Part shown: piece by piece, positions 27,001 to 37,900 of the stretch
Layout: the number at the start of each line of letters is the position of its first letter
Numbering within the stretch: the stretch's first letter is position 1
NCBI RefSeq assembly: GCF_001983165.1
Contig: NZ_MNPU01000030.1
Span: forward strand, 1 to 64,000
Length of the DNA stretch: 64,000 nucleotides
Direction of reading: 5' to 3'
DNA from: Pseudomonas gessardii
GTDB taxonomy: Bacteria > Pseudomonadota > Gammaproteobacteria > Pseudomonadales > Pseudomonadaceae
Position numbers and translations under genes: made by a program
Notes under the pieces: generated by a model
Databases searched by the model: none
What the model saw: the letters and a program-made list of their open reading frames with translations, nothing else
Told to the model about the DNA's origin: nothing

Positions 27001-28925
27001 GCCACTTGCAGGTCCAGCGGGGCGGCGCTGTACGCAGCAAACCGCGCCGGCTCATAGTCAACCACCGCACACTGGCACTCGATACGGTTATCGCCCGCCG
27101 GGCGCAATAGCCAGGCCGCGCCACTGCCACTGAGCACCTGTTGCAAGCGCTCGGCCGGTTGTTGCACATCCAGCGGCAGGTACACGCCACCGGCCTTGAG
27201 TATCGCCAGCAGGCCCACGGTCCAGGCGGCGCTGCGCTCCAGGGCCAGGGCCACGACCTCGCCGCTGCGCAACCCTTGCTCGCGCAAGTGCCGGGCCAGG
27301 CGGTTGGACTGCTGCTCCAGTTCGGCAAAACTGATGAGTGCCTGCTCGCAGCGCACGGCGGCGGCATCGCCACGGGTCGGCCCGTTGGCTTGCCACAACG
27401 CCAGGAAATGCGGGTGCGCGAAAGCCTGCGTGACCTCTTCGCCCACCACCCCGGCCACGCCAGGCCGTTGATGAATCGGCGCGGCAGGCGCCGCGACCAT
27501 CGCCTGCAATACGGCCTGCAACGCCTCGGCCATGGCCTCGACAGTGCCGCGCTCGAACAGGTCGGTCGCGTAGCTGAAGCTGATCTGGATGCCGTGTTCA
27601 GTGTCGGTGAAGTCCAATGCCAGGTCGAAACGCGCGTCATGTTCCGCGATCTCGAAGGGCTCAATGCCCAGCGCGGAAAAACTGCCCTGGCCATTGTGGC
27701 TCAGGCCGCTACCCGCCAGGTTCTGGTTGATCTTCACCTGGAACAACGGGTTGTGGCTCAGGTTACGCTCAGGCGCCAGGGCATCCACCAACTGCTCGAA
27801 GGGCAAGTCCTGATGCGCCTGGGCCCCGAATACGACCTCTTTGACCTGTGCCAGCAACTGCTCGAAACTCTGCTGCTCATCGACCTCGACCCGCAAGACC
27901 TGGGTGTTGATAAAGAAACCGATCAGGCCTTCGGTTTCACTGCGATTGCGCCCGGCGTTCGGCGCGCCCAGACGGATATCGCACTGCCCGCTCTGGCGGG
28001 CCAAGACCACCGAGAACCCCGCCAGCACCAGCATGAACAACGTGTAACCGCGCTCGCTGCCCAGGGTTTTCAGGGCCTGGGACAAGGCCCTGGAGCAATC
28101 GGCGGTGAACGCCGCGCCGCGATAACTGGGCTGCGGTGGACGCTCGCGGTCCAACGGCAACGCCAGCAACGGCTGCTCGTCGCCCAGCGTCTGCGTCCAG
28201 TACTGCAACTGGCGCTCGCTTTCACCGGCCTCCATCCAGCTGCGTTGCCACAGGGCAAAGTCCGCGTACTGGATCGGCAAGACTGGCAACCGGGGCTCAC
28301 GCTGGTGCGCGATCGCGTCATACAGGTGGACAAATTCCTCGACCATCAACTGGCTCGACCAGCCATCGGAAACGATGTGATGCACCGTCACCACCAGCAC
28401 ATGCTCCTGGGCGCCGAGACGGTAGAGTTTGACCCGCAGCAACGGGCCATTGATCAGATCGAAGGGCTGCGCCAGTTCCTCGGCGACCAGGGCCTTGAGC
28501 CCGGCTTCTGCCGCGTCCAGGGCCGCTGCAGGCACGTCGATGCACTGCAGATGCACCGGCGCGTGCTCGTCAATATGCTGATAGAAGGCACCGTCTTGCG
28601 AGACGAAACGGGTGCGCAGCACTTCATGGCGCTGCACCAACGCATCGAAGGCCTGGCGCAGGCTGGTTTCGTTCAACTCCCCCTTGAGGCGCACGGCACG
28701 CGGCACGTTGTAGAACGGGCTCTGCGGCTCCATCTGCCAGAGAAACAGCAGGCGTTGCTGGGCAAAAGACAAAGGAATGCGGGGCACGTCATGGCGACTG
28801 GCGACAATCGGCAACAGCTTGAAGCTGTTGTTGGCCTCGTTCATCTTCGCCAGGATCTGGCGCCGCTGCTCCAGACCCAGGCCGATGAAACGCTTGGCAA
28901 TACGCTCTGCGGTAGTCTTATCCAT
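21072..28925 (-). CDS. pvdJ: PvdJ-type NRPS, two modules (D-Asp, Ala)
   Basis: This 2617-residue synthetase has the order C-A-T-E-C-A-T. Landmarks (residue): C1 HHIVSDG 184; A1 FTSGSTG 653; T1 GGDS 1041; E HHTVVDG 1227; C2 HHILMDG 1698; A2 TSGSTG 2164; T2 GGHS 2543. The A1 pocket reads DLTKVGHVG, close to the classic Asp code; the E domain makes the residue D. The A2 pocket reads DLWNNALTY, an Ala-like code. The Asp is the likely target of the hydroxylase encoded at 43358-44341. The ATG is one base after the pvdI stop, with GGAGGAGG inside the end of pvdI, so translation is coupled. The second condensation domain is of the type that accepts a D donor, which agrees with the preceding E domain. 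The name is by analogy with the middle synthetase of other pyoverdine systems. Confidence 0.92.
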   Translation of the reverse strand: MDKTTAERIAKRFIGLGLEQRRQILAKMNEANNSFKLLPIVASRHDVPRIPLSFAQQRLLFLWQMEPQSPFYNVPRAVRLKGELNETSLRQAFDALVQRHEVLRTRFVSQDGAFYQHIDEHAPVHLQCIDVPAAALDAAEAGLKALVAEELAQPFDLINGPLLRVKLYRLGAQEHVLVVTVHHIVSDGWSSQLMVEEFVHLYDAIAHQREPRLPVLPIQYADFALWQRSWMEAGESERQLQYWTQTLGDEQPLLALPLDRERPPQPSYRGAAFTADCSRALSQALKTLGSERGYTLFMLVLAGFSVVLARQSGQCDIRLGAPNAGRNRSETEGLIGFFINTQVLRVEVDEQQSFEQLLAQVKEVVFGAQAHQDLPFEQLVDALAPERNLSHNPLFQVKINQNLAGSGLSHNGQGSFSALGIEPFEIAEHDARFDLALDFTDTEHGIQISFSYATDLFERGTVEAMAEALQAVLQAMVAAPAAPIHQRPGVAGVVGEEVTQAFAHPHFLALWQANGPTRGDAAAVRCEQALISFAELEQQSNRLARHLREQGLRSGEVVALALERSAAWTVGLLAILKAGGVYLPLDVQQPAERLQQVLSGSGAAWLLRPAGDNRIECQCAVVDYEPARFAAYSAAPLDLQVAPEQPAYLIFTSGSTGQPKGVLVSHQALGNYVQAILQQLRLPSDASLAMISTLAADLGHTMLFAALASGRLLHLVPQAYAFDPDRFARYMREHRVGALKVVPSHLHSLLQAGNPADVLPAHVLVLGGETCPWSLVHQVAQLAPDCRIINHYGPTETTVGVLTHEVTGERPATLSVPVGQPLANTRARLLDAYLNPVAARVAGELYLGGAGVAQGYLNQPGLTAERFVPDPQGGQGERVYRTGDRARRVDGALEFLGRGDDQVKIRGYRVEPGEVQQVLRQLDSVQDAAVLALPMDSDAGRMQLVAYCVLAPTASTDAEQLTRELQGRLPDYMVPARIMLLERLPLTANGKLDRRALPVPDAQAQAYVAPGNELEQALAEVWAQVLKVEQVGTGDNFFELGGDSILSLQIIARAKRRGIKLTPKQLFEKQTIAQLAQVAKWVEIKAPAAPASTRQISGAQAMLPIQARFFALDIPQRHHWNQSILLHPQARLDGAALNLALQALYAQHDALRLAFTQQGEQWRADYQAHIPGELLWTPAALATVDEVQALADQAQRSLSLEQGVLLRAVLMELPQGQQRLQLVIHHTVVDGVSWRVLLEDLQSAYTQAARGEPVKLAGKGASLQAWGERVQGYAQSDALKAQLGYWQDCLQGSVLDLPRDNPDGGLSLSQAAVVSTRLDQALTHQLLKVAPAAYRTQVNDLLLTALARVLCRWSQQSAVAIQLEGHGREALFDELDISRTMGWFTSLFPVKLTPAADLDTSIKHVKEQLRQLPNKGIGYGLLRYCGDAASQAALADLGEPRITFNYLGQFDGDFAAGQGALFLPAPEADGAARSELGELSNWLSINGQVYGAELELSWTFSTGMYHHHTVQALADDYAAELAALIEHCSNEQHSGVTPSDFNLVNVTQAQLERLPVTPRDIADLYPLSPMQQGIVFHNLHEPDGPAYTNQLRVDVQQLDAERFRAAWQQTLDAHDILRTAFVWPQDMNAPLQIVLGSVPMPLVIHDWQGRANLEQALDQLAREDLDTGFQLDRAPLLRVILVRTGASTYHLIYTSHHILMDGWSTSQLFGEVLQRYAGQAPAAAQGRYRDYIEWLSQRDAQASQGFWRQALEHLQEPTRLADAVGPQQVLGSGYADHEHRFSAELTAQLNAFARAQKITLNTLMQAAWLLLLQRYTGHATVTFGATVAGRPMDLPGVEQQIGLFINTLPVVATPSPQQTVAQWVQQVQDLNLALREHEHTPLYDIQRWAGLGAGPLFDSLLVFENYPMSEALQQGQGSGLVFSPIRRQEQTNYPLTLVAVAGGELTLGCSFDQACFDVASVQRLAEQLEHLMSQFMADAGQPLGALELLRADPRQAALAWGRAPSRALTTASVVAQIEAQVRREPQAPALVFGEEQLDYATLDARANQLAHKLRALGVGPEVRVGVCLRRTPQMVIGLLAILKAGGAYVPLDPEYPQERLLHMLDDSQASVLLSEAPLLEVLPAELQAQVLLVEPGPQWLHDWPQTCPAPLTCAANLAYVIYTSGSTGKPKGVAITHGNVAALVQWSLATYPREALQGVLASTSICFDLSVWEIFVTLAGGGFMVLADNALALPELPARARVRLINTVPSAIAALQRAGQIPPSVQTINLAGEPLRQALVDSLYASTAVERVYDLYGPSEDTTYSTFTLRVPGGRANIGRPLENTTAYLLDSQLQVLPAGVAAELYLAGAGVTRGYLMRPGLTAERYVPDPFSTGGERLYRSGDLVRQGAEGDIEYIGRADHQVKVRGFRIELSEIEARLLAHPTVCEAVVLTQEGAGGNQLLAYVVAEPAAGAQPGLVDSLRRHLAASLPAYMVPSHLHLIDALPLTPNGKLDRNVLLALGGNPRLLEYAAPRTDVQREVATIWQQVLEVEQVGLNDSFFQLGGHSLLATLVVTRISERLGDQVPLKELFAADTLEQFCDRIEALRADLSPVQDQLAKSLEALKRLSLDDLEKLIS

Positions 28926-28926
28926 T

Positions 28927-31900
28927 TCAAGCCTCCTCCATCAGGTCCATCATTTTTTCAATATCCGACAGCCCTTCTTCGCTCAGGGCCGAACGGCTTT
29001 CGAGCACCGCCTGGGCGAACTCGGCAAGGGTCGGCGTTTCAAAGATCAGGCGCAGCGCAATGTCGATGCCCAGTTGTGAGTTGATGCGCGAGATCGCCTG
29101 TGTCGCAAGCAATGAATGCCCTCCCAGGTCAAAGAAGTTGTCACCCAGGCCAATGCGCTCGATGTGCAGGATGTCCTGCCAGATCGCGGCGATCTGTTGT
29201 TCGAGTTCGGTTTCCGGCGCCTGGTAAACCTGCTGCGCCAACACCGGATCGGCCTTGGGCAAGGCCTTGCGCTCCAGCTTGCCGTTGGGGCTCAACGGCA
29301 TGCGCGCGAGGACGATCCACTGCCCCGGCACCATATAGTCCGGCAGGTGGCGCGACAGGCTTGCGCCCAGCGTTGCGCCAAACCGGGCCTGATCCTGCTC
29401 GCTGCTGTGCAGCAGTTGCCCATCGCCTGGCACCACGTAGGCCACCAGGCGTTTGCCGGTCGGCCCGTCCTGCGCGATCACGACCGCCTCGACCACCGAC
29501 GGTTGCTCCATCAGGCGCGCTTCGATTTCCCCCAGCTCGATACGCAGGCCGCGGATCTTCACTTGATGGTCGATACGCCCGAGGTACTCGATCACCCCGC
29601 TGGCCCGATGCCGTGCCAGGTCACCGGTACGGTACAGACGCCCGGCGCCATACGGGTTCGGCACAAAACGCTCGGCGGTCAGCGCCGGCCGACGGTGGTA
29701 ACCACGGGCCAGGCCTTCACCCCCCAGGTGCAACTCTCCGGCCACACCCACGGGCAACGGCTCCAGATCCGGGCCGAGGATATAGGTGCCCACGTTGGCG
29801 ATCGGCTGACCGATCGGCACGCTGTCGCGCCCTTCATCGACACAGTGCCAATGCGTCACGTCAATGGCCGCTTCGGTTGGGCCATACAGGTTGTACAAAC
29901 GGGTCTGCGGCAGTTGTTTGAACACCTGCTGCTGAGCCTCCACCGGCAACGCTTCACCGCTGCAGATCACCTGGCGCAAGCCTGTGCAACTGGCCGCGCG
30001 GGCGTCCAGCAAGAAGGCCTGGAGCATCGAGGGCACAAAGTGCAGCGTGGTCACGGCGTGCTGGTTGATCAGCTCGACCAGGGCGCCCGGGTCACGATGG
30101 GCCCCAGGTTCGGCAACCACCAGGCGCGCACCGGTCATCAGCGGCCAGAAGAACTCCCAGACCGACACATCAAAGCTGAACGGGGTTTTCTGCAACACCG
30201 CGTCCGTGGCATCCAGTGGATAGGCCTCCTGCATCCAGCACAGGCGGTTGGTCAGCGCGGCGTGCCGGTTGCCGGCGCCTTTGGGTTGCCCGGTGGAGCC
30301 TGAGGTGTAGATCACATACGCCAGGCTTTGCGGGTCCAGTTCGCGCTGGAGCCGTTCGGTACTGAAGGTTGCCACCGACTCATCGAGGTCAAGCACTTGC
30401 AGCCCTTGGGGAACCGGAAGCTGCTCACGCAGGTGCGCCTGGGTCAACAACAGGCCGATCCCGCTGTCCTGCATCATGTAGCCCAGACGTTCCTGCGGAT
30501 ACTCGGGGTCGAGCGGGACATAAGCGCCGCCGGCCTTGAGCACGGCGAGCAAACCGATGACCATTTCCAGCGAGCGCTGCGCGGCCACGCCGACCAGCAC
30601 ATCGGTGCCCACCCCCAGGCCGCTGAGGCGCCGGGCCCATTGATTGGCCCGGGCATCAAGCTGGGCATAGCTCAGTTGCGTGTCGCCGAACACCAGGGCG
30701 ATGGCCTCTGGCGTGCGCTCGGCCTGGGCCTCGATCAACTGGTGGACCCCCAGGTGCAGCGGGTACTCGGCCTGGGTCTGGTTCCAGTCCAGCAGCACTT
30801 GTTGAGCCTGGGCCCCAGCCAGCAGCGGCAATGCCGCCACCCGCTGCGTCGGCTCGGCGACAATGGCGTGCAGCAGGTTCTGCCAGTGGCCGAGCAATTG
30901 CGCCATGCTTTGCGCTGTAAACAGATCGACCGCATAGGTCAGGGTCGCGACCAACTGCCCGTGGGATTCGTAGGTTTCCAGGCTCAGGTCGAACTGCGTC
31001 GTGCGGCCTCGGGCTTCAAGGCCGCACAGGCTCAGGCCCGGCAAGGCAATATCGAGCCCTTTGCGGCCTTCGTCGAGGTGGTTGTACATCACCTGGAACA
31101 GCGGGCTGTGGCTCAGGCTGCGCTCGGGCTGCAACGCGTGCACCAGTTGCTCGAACGGCAGGTCCTGATGGGCCTGGGCCTGCAGCGCGGTCTGTTTGAC
31201 CTGAGCGAGCAAGTCGCTGAAGCTGCCCTGCCCATCCACCTCGGCCTTGAGCACCTGGGTATTGACGAAAAAGCCGATCAGACGCTCGATCTCCACCCGG
31301 TTACGGTTGGCGATGGGCACGCCGACCCGAATATCGTTTTGCCCGCTGTAACGGTGCAACAAGGCCTGGAACGAAGCCAGCAGCAGCATAAACAGCGTGA
31401 CCTGCTCACGCTGGGCCAGGGCCTTGAGTGAGTGCAGCAGGCTGGCCGGCAATGTCACCTCTTGGCTGGCGCCGACAAAGCTCTGCACACTCGGCCGTGG
31501 GTGGTCGGTGGGCAGGGCCAATACCGGCTGCTCGCCGCCCAGGGTGTCGGTCCAGTAGGCCAGTTGCCGGGCTTGCTCGCCGCCTTCCATCCACTGCCGT
31601 TGCCATTGCGCATAGTCGAGGTACTGCAACGCCAGTGCCGGCAGGCTCGGCGTGTGCCCCTGGCTGTAGGCGGCATAGGTTGCAATCAGTTCGTCAACCA
31701 TCACCTGCATCGACCAGGCATCGGACACGATGTGGTGCTGGGTGAGGATCAGGACATGCTCCTCAGCCCCCAGGCGCAGCAGTTTTACCCGCAGCAGGGC
31801 ATCGTGTTTGAGGTCGAACGGGCGATGCGCCTCGGCATCCACCGCAGCCTCGAGCCCGGCCTCGTGGTCCAGCGCCTGCGCCTCCAGTTGCAGGTCGGCC

Positions 31901-34900
31901 TGGGCATGAATCACCGGCACCACCTGCAGGTCATGCTGCGCAAACCCCGTACGCAGGATTTCATGACGGGCGATCAGGCTATTGAAGCTGCGTTCCAGTG
32001 CCATCACGTCCAACTGCCCTTGCAGGCGCAAGGCCAGGGGCAGGTTGTAGGCGACACTCTGCGGCTCCAGCTGCCAGAGGAACCACTGCCGCTCCTGGGC
32101 ATAGGACAGGCGCAACCCCTGGTCCCGGGCCACAGGCAACAACGGCGGCGCCGCACTTGCCTGTTCCTCGCCCAGGGCCTGGACAAAGGCCTGCAAGGTG
32201 CTGTGTTCAAACAAGGTACGCAGCGGGACTTCTACGCCCAGCAACTGCCGCACCCGCGACATGACCTGGGTGGCCAGCAACGAGTGCCCGCCCAGTTCAA
32301 AGAAGTTATCCGTCAGCCCCACTTGCTCCAGCTTGAGTACTGCCTGCCAGATCTGCGCCACTTGGCGCTGGCGTTCGGTGCTCGGCGCCACATAGTGCTT
32401 TTGCACCTGGCTGGCGTCCGGCTTGGGCAGGGCCTTGCGGTCCAGCTTGCCGTTGGGCGTCAGCGGCAGGCGCGCCATGAACAGCCAGTGCTGCGGCACC
32501 ATATAGTCCGGCAATTGTTGCTGCAGGCGGTGTTTCAGCGCTTCGCGCAAGCTGTCTTGTGCAGCGTCTGGTGCCACCAGGTAGCTGACCAGCACCGCGC
32601 CGTGCGCACCGTCCTGGGCCACCACCACGGCTTCGCGCACCTCGCTGTGCTCCAGCAGACGCGCTTCGATTTCCCCCAGCTCGATGCGGAACCCACGGAT
32701 CTTCACCTGATGGTCGATCCGGCTGATGTAGTCGATCACCCCATCCGCCCGGTAGCGCGCCAGGTCGCCGGTGCGATAGAAGCGCCCGCCCGGTTCGCCA
32801 TAGGGGTTGGGCAGGAAACGCTCGGCAGTCAGCGCCGGGCGCTCGAAGTAACCGCGCGCCAGGCCATCGCCACCGATCAGCAGCTCGCCGGCCACTCCCA
32901 CCGGGTTGGCCGACAGGTCTTCACCGAGGATATACAGCGAGGTGTTGTGGATCGGCTTACCCAGGTATGGCTGGCTGTGTTCGCCCGTCAACAGCTGCAA
33001 GGCCGACCAGATGGTGGTCTCGGTCGGGCCATACAGGTTCCAGGTCTCGGCCCCCAGGGCCGTCATACGCTGCGCCAATTCATCGGCCAGCGCTTCACCG
33101 CCACACAGCAAGCGCCGGCCCGCCAGGGCCCCCGCGTTGGGGCTTTCCAGCAACATGCGCCAGGTCGAGGGCGTGGCTTGCAGCAGCGTGATGCCCTGCT
33201 CTTGCACCTGTTGCAGGATCAATTCGGGATCGCGCTGGGTGTCCTGGCTGGCCAGCACCACCCGCGCGCCGACCATCAACGGCGCGTACAACTCCAGGCC
33301 GAAGATATCGAAGGAGAACGTGGTCAGCGACAGCAGGCGATCCTGCGCAACGATCCCCGGTGCAGCGGCCATACTGACAATGAAGTTGGTCAGCGCACCA
33401 TGGCGCACCATCACGCCCTTGGGTTTGCCGGTGGAGCCGGAGGTGTAGATCGCATAGGCGAGGTTTTCCGGGTCCAGCGCGACCTGCGGGTTCGCCGTGC
33501 TGTAGCCGTCCAGGGCCTGGCCCAGGTCCAACGCCTGCACATCAGCCGGGATCGGCAAGGCCAAATGGGCCTGGCTCAACAGCAGTGTGAGGCCGCTGTC
33601 TTCGATCATGTAGGCCAGGCGATCCTGCGGGTAATCCGGGTCCAGCGGCACATAGGCGCCACCGGCCTTGAGCACCGCCAGCAGGCCGATGACCATGTCC
33701 AGCGAACGCTCGAGCGCCACGCCCACCAGCACATCCGGGCCGACGCCTAGCGCCATCAAGCGGTGTGCCCACTGGTTGGCCCGGGCATTGAGTTCGGCGT
33801 AGCTCAGTGCTTGCTCGGCAAATACCAGCGCCAGCGCTTGCGGGGTACGCGCCGCCTGTTCCTCGATCAACTGCTGGATACACTGCCCGGCCGGGTAGGC
33901 CACGGCGCTGCGGTTCCAGTCTTCGAGGATCACCCGCTCGTCTGCGGCGGCCAGCAACGGCAATTGGGCAATGCGCTGCGTCGGGTCAGCCACCACGGCC
34001 TGCAACAGGCGCTGCCAGTGTTGCGCCAGGCGCTCGATGGTGCTGGCGTCGAACAGCTCGCTGGCATACACCAGCGAAGCACTGAGGCTGTCGCGGGATT
34101 CGTAGGTTTCCAGCGTCAGGTCGAACTGCGCGGTCGGCTTGTCCCAGGCCAGGCCTTCGACCCGCAACCCAGGCAAGTCGACATCGATGCTTTGCTTGCC
34201 CGCACTCTGGTGGTTGTACATCACTTGGAACAACGGGCTATGACTCAAGCTGCGCTCGGGCTGCAGCGCCTGGACCAGTTGCTCGAACGGCAGGTCCTGG
34301 TGGGCCTGGGCTTGCAGCGCCGTGTGCTTGACCTGGTGCAACAGGTCGATGAACGCGCCCTGGCCATCCACCTCGGCCTTGAGCACCTGGGTATTGACGA
34401 AGAAGCCGATCAAGCGCTCGATATCGACCCGCTGCCGGTTGGCCACCGGCACGCCGACACGAATATCGCTTTGCCCGCTGTAGCGATGCAGCAAGGCCTG
34501 GAACGACGCCAGCAGCAGCATAAACAGCGTCGCGCCTTCGCGCTGTGCCAGTTGTCGCAGGCCGGCGCTCAGCGCCGCATCCAGCGGGATTTCCAGGCGC
34601 GCGCCACGCGTGTCCTGTACCGCCGGACGCGGCCGGTCCGTCGGCAGTTCCAGGACCGGTTGCTCACCGCCCAACTGGTTGCTCCAGTAAGCCAGTTGCC
34701 GTTGCAGCTCACCGGCCTCCATCCACTGGCGCTGCCATTGCGCATAGTCGGCGTACTGGATCGGCTGGGCTGGCAGTTCCAGACCCTGGCCCTGGCTATA
34801 GGCGCCGTACAGGGCAATCAACTCTTCGACCAAGACCTGCATCGACCAGCCATCAGAAATGATGTGGTGCTGCGTCAGCAGCAACACATGATCGTCCGTC

Positions 34901-37900
34901 GCCAGTTGCAGCAATTTCACCCGCAACAACGGCCCGCGCTGCAAATCGAACGGTGCCTGGGCTTCGGCTTGCACCGCAGCGGCGATCAGCGCGTCACTGG
35001 CCAAAGGTTCTGCCACCAGCGCCAATGCCAGTGGGGCATCAATGATTTGCAGCGCCTGCTGGTCCTGGGTAAAGCGCGTACGCAGGCTTTCATGGCGCTC
35101 GATCAGCGTATTGAAGCTGCGGGCCAGGGCTGCCACATCCAGGCTGCCATGCAGGCGCAAGGCCAGCGGGATGTTATAGGCAGCACTGTGCGGTTCCAGT
35201 TGCCAGAGGAACCACTGCCGCTCCTGGGCATAGGACAGCAAGAGCGGCTGCTGACGATCCACCGCCACCAGCGCCGGCTCGTCACCGGCACGGCTCTGGC
35301 CCAGGGCCTGGACAAAGGCGTGCAAGGTGCTGTGCTCAAACAGCGTACGCAGCGCCAGGTCGATATTCAGTGCATGGCGCACCCGGGAAACCACCTGGGT
35401 CGCCAACAACGAATGGCCGCCCAATTCAAAGAAGTTGTCATTGAGGCCGACACGCTCGCGTTTGAGCACGTCCTGCCAGATCTGCGCGACGCGCTGTTCC
35501 AGCTCGCTGCGCGGGGCCACGAAGGATTGTTGCAACGGGCTGGCATCCGGCGCAGGCAGTGCTCTGCGATCCAGTTTACCGTTCGGGGTCAGCGGCAGCG
35601 CCTCAAGGAACACCCACTGCAACGGCACCATGTAATCGGGCAGGCGCTGGCGCAAGCTGTCGCGCAGGCTGTCACGCAATGCATCCTGGGCAAGGTCGGC
35701 CGACGCCGGCACCACGTAGCCCACCAAGGCCTTGCCGGTGCCGCTCGCGAAGACATCGACCGCCGCATCGCGCACCGCCTCCAACTCCAGCAGGTGCGCA
35801 CTGATTTCGCCCAACTCGATCCGAAAACCACGCACCTTGACCTGCTGATCGACGCGCCCCACGTATTCGAGCAGGCCATCGTTACGCCGACGACCGAGGT
35901 CGCCGGTGCGGTACAGCCGGCCACCGGCCTCCAGGGCAAACGGGTCCGGCAGGTAGGCCGTGGCCGTACGCGCTGGGTCGCTCAGGTAACCCCGGCCCAC
36001 CCCGACACCGGCGACCCACAGCTCACCCACGGCGCCCACCGGCACCGGTTGCAACTGGGCGTCGAGCAGGTACAGGCGGTTGTTGTCGGTCGGGCTGCCG
36101 ATGGGCAGGCAAGTACCCTGGGTCGCAGCCATTTCCACACGGTACAAGGCCACGTCGTCCGAACATTCAGCCGGACCGTAAGCGTTGACCAGGCCAATCG
36201 CCGGGTAGCGTTGCAGCCAGCGGCGCGCCAGTTCCGGCGGCATCGCTTCACCGGTCGGCAGCATAAAGCGCAGGTGTTCAAAAACCATGACCGGCTCATC
36301 GAGCAAGCCCTGAATCAGTGACGGCACGCTTTCCAGGATCGTGATGCCCACCTTGCGCACATGGGCCAGCAAGGCTGCCGGCTCCTGGGCGATATCGTTC
36401 GGCACGATATCCACGCGCGCCCCGCACAGCGCGGCGGTGAGGAACTGCCATACCGAAATATCAAAACTCTGCGACGCCGTCTGGGCGATCACGTCCGTTT
36501 CCCCCAGTTCCAGGTACGGCAGTTTGCTCAACTGGTTGTTGAGCATGCCGCCCTGCTCGACCAGCACCCCCTTGGGCGTGCCGGTGGAACCGGAGGTATA
36601 GATGGCATACGCCAAGTGACGGGCGCCGACGTAGAGCTGCGGGTTGCCCTGGGCAACCTCACCCTGCTGGAGGTCTTCCCAGACCAGCAGCCGTGGCGCG
36701 TCGTCCGCGTCGAGGCCGGCCAACAGGCTGCGGGCACGCTCGGCGCAGGCGGCGCTGCACAGCAGCACCGGCGTGCGGCTCAGCGCCAGCAGACGCAGCA
36801 GGCGCTCATCGGGCAAATGCGGGTCGAGTGGCAGGTAACCGGCCCCGGCCTTGAAACTGCCGATGATCATGCCCAGCAACGACAGATCACGTTCAGCCAG
36901 CAACGCCACCGGCTGATCAACCTGTACGCCCGCGGCAATCAGCCCATGCCCGGCACGGTTGGCCTGGCGGTTGAGTTCGTTGTAGCTCCAGTGCCGGTCC
37001 AGGCACGACGCCGCCGTGCGCTCGCCATACTGCGCCACACTGGCCTCGAACAGGCGCACATAACCCTGCTCCAGCGGGTAACGGCGCTCGGTCTGGTTGC
37101 ACGCTTCCACCAACTGGTAGCGGTCCGCCTCGGACAGCAGCGCCAGGGACGAGAACTGGCCATGGAAACCGCTGACCAGCGCCCCCAGCACACGTTTCAT
37201 ATCGTCCAGCAGGCGATCAATGGTTGCTTCATCAAAGAAACGCTGGTCGTAGGACAGGTGCAGCCCCAGCTCGTCGCCCGGGTAGACCACCACCGTCAGC
37301 GGGTAGTTGGTGTGGGTCCGAGCGCTGTCGGCAACCGCGCTGAGCGCCTGGGCGCCGCTGACCACCGTGCTCTCCAGCGGCGCGTTCTCGAACACAAACA
37401 GGCTGTCGAATAACTGCTGGCTGCTGTCGATGTGGCTGCACGCCTGGATTTTCACCAGCGGCAGATGCTCGTGCTCACGCAAGGCCAGGTTGTGCTCGAA
37501 CAACGCTTGCAGCCATTGCTTGACGCTACCGGTCTGCGGCATGCGCACCCGCAGCGGGATACTGTTGATGAACAGGCCGACCGTGTCCTGCATCTCGGGA
37601 CGGCTGATCGGTCGACCCGCCACCGTCACACCGAACAGCACATCCGACTCACCGCTGTAGCGGTGCATGACCAAGGCCCAGGCCGCCTGGGTGAAGGTAT
37701 TGACGGTCAATTGATAATGCTGGGCCAGCTCACGCAACGCGCGACCTTCACTGCGTTCCAGGTTCAGGTAACGGTCACCGATCTGCGACTGGCCACCCTG
37801 GCGCTGTAGCGGCCGGTCGTAAGGCAGCCCGGTCGGTTGCTCGAAGCCTTGCAACTCTTCGCGCCAGGCGCTGATTGCCGCCTCCTCGCCCTGCGCTTGC

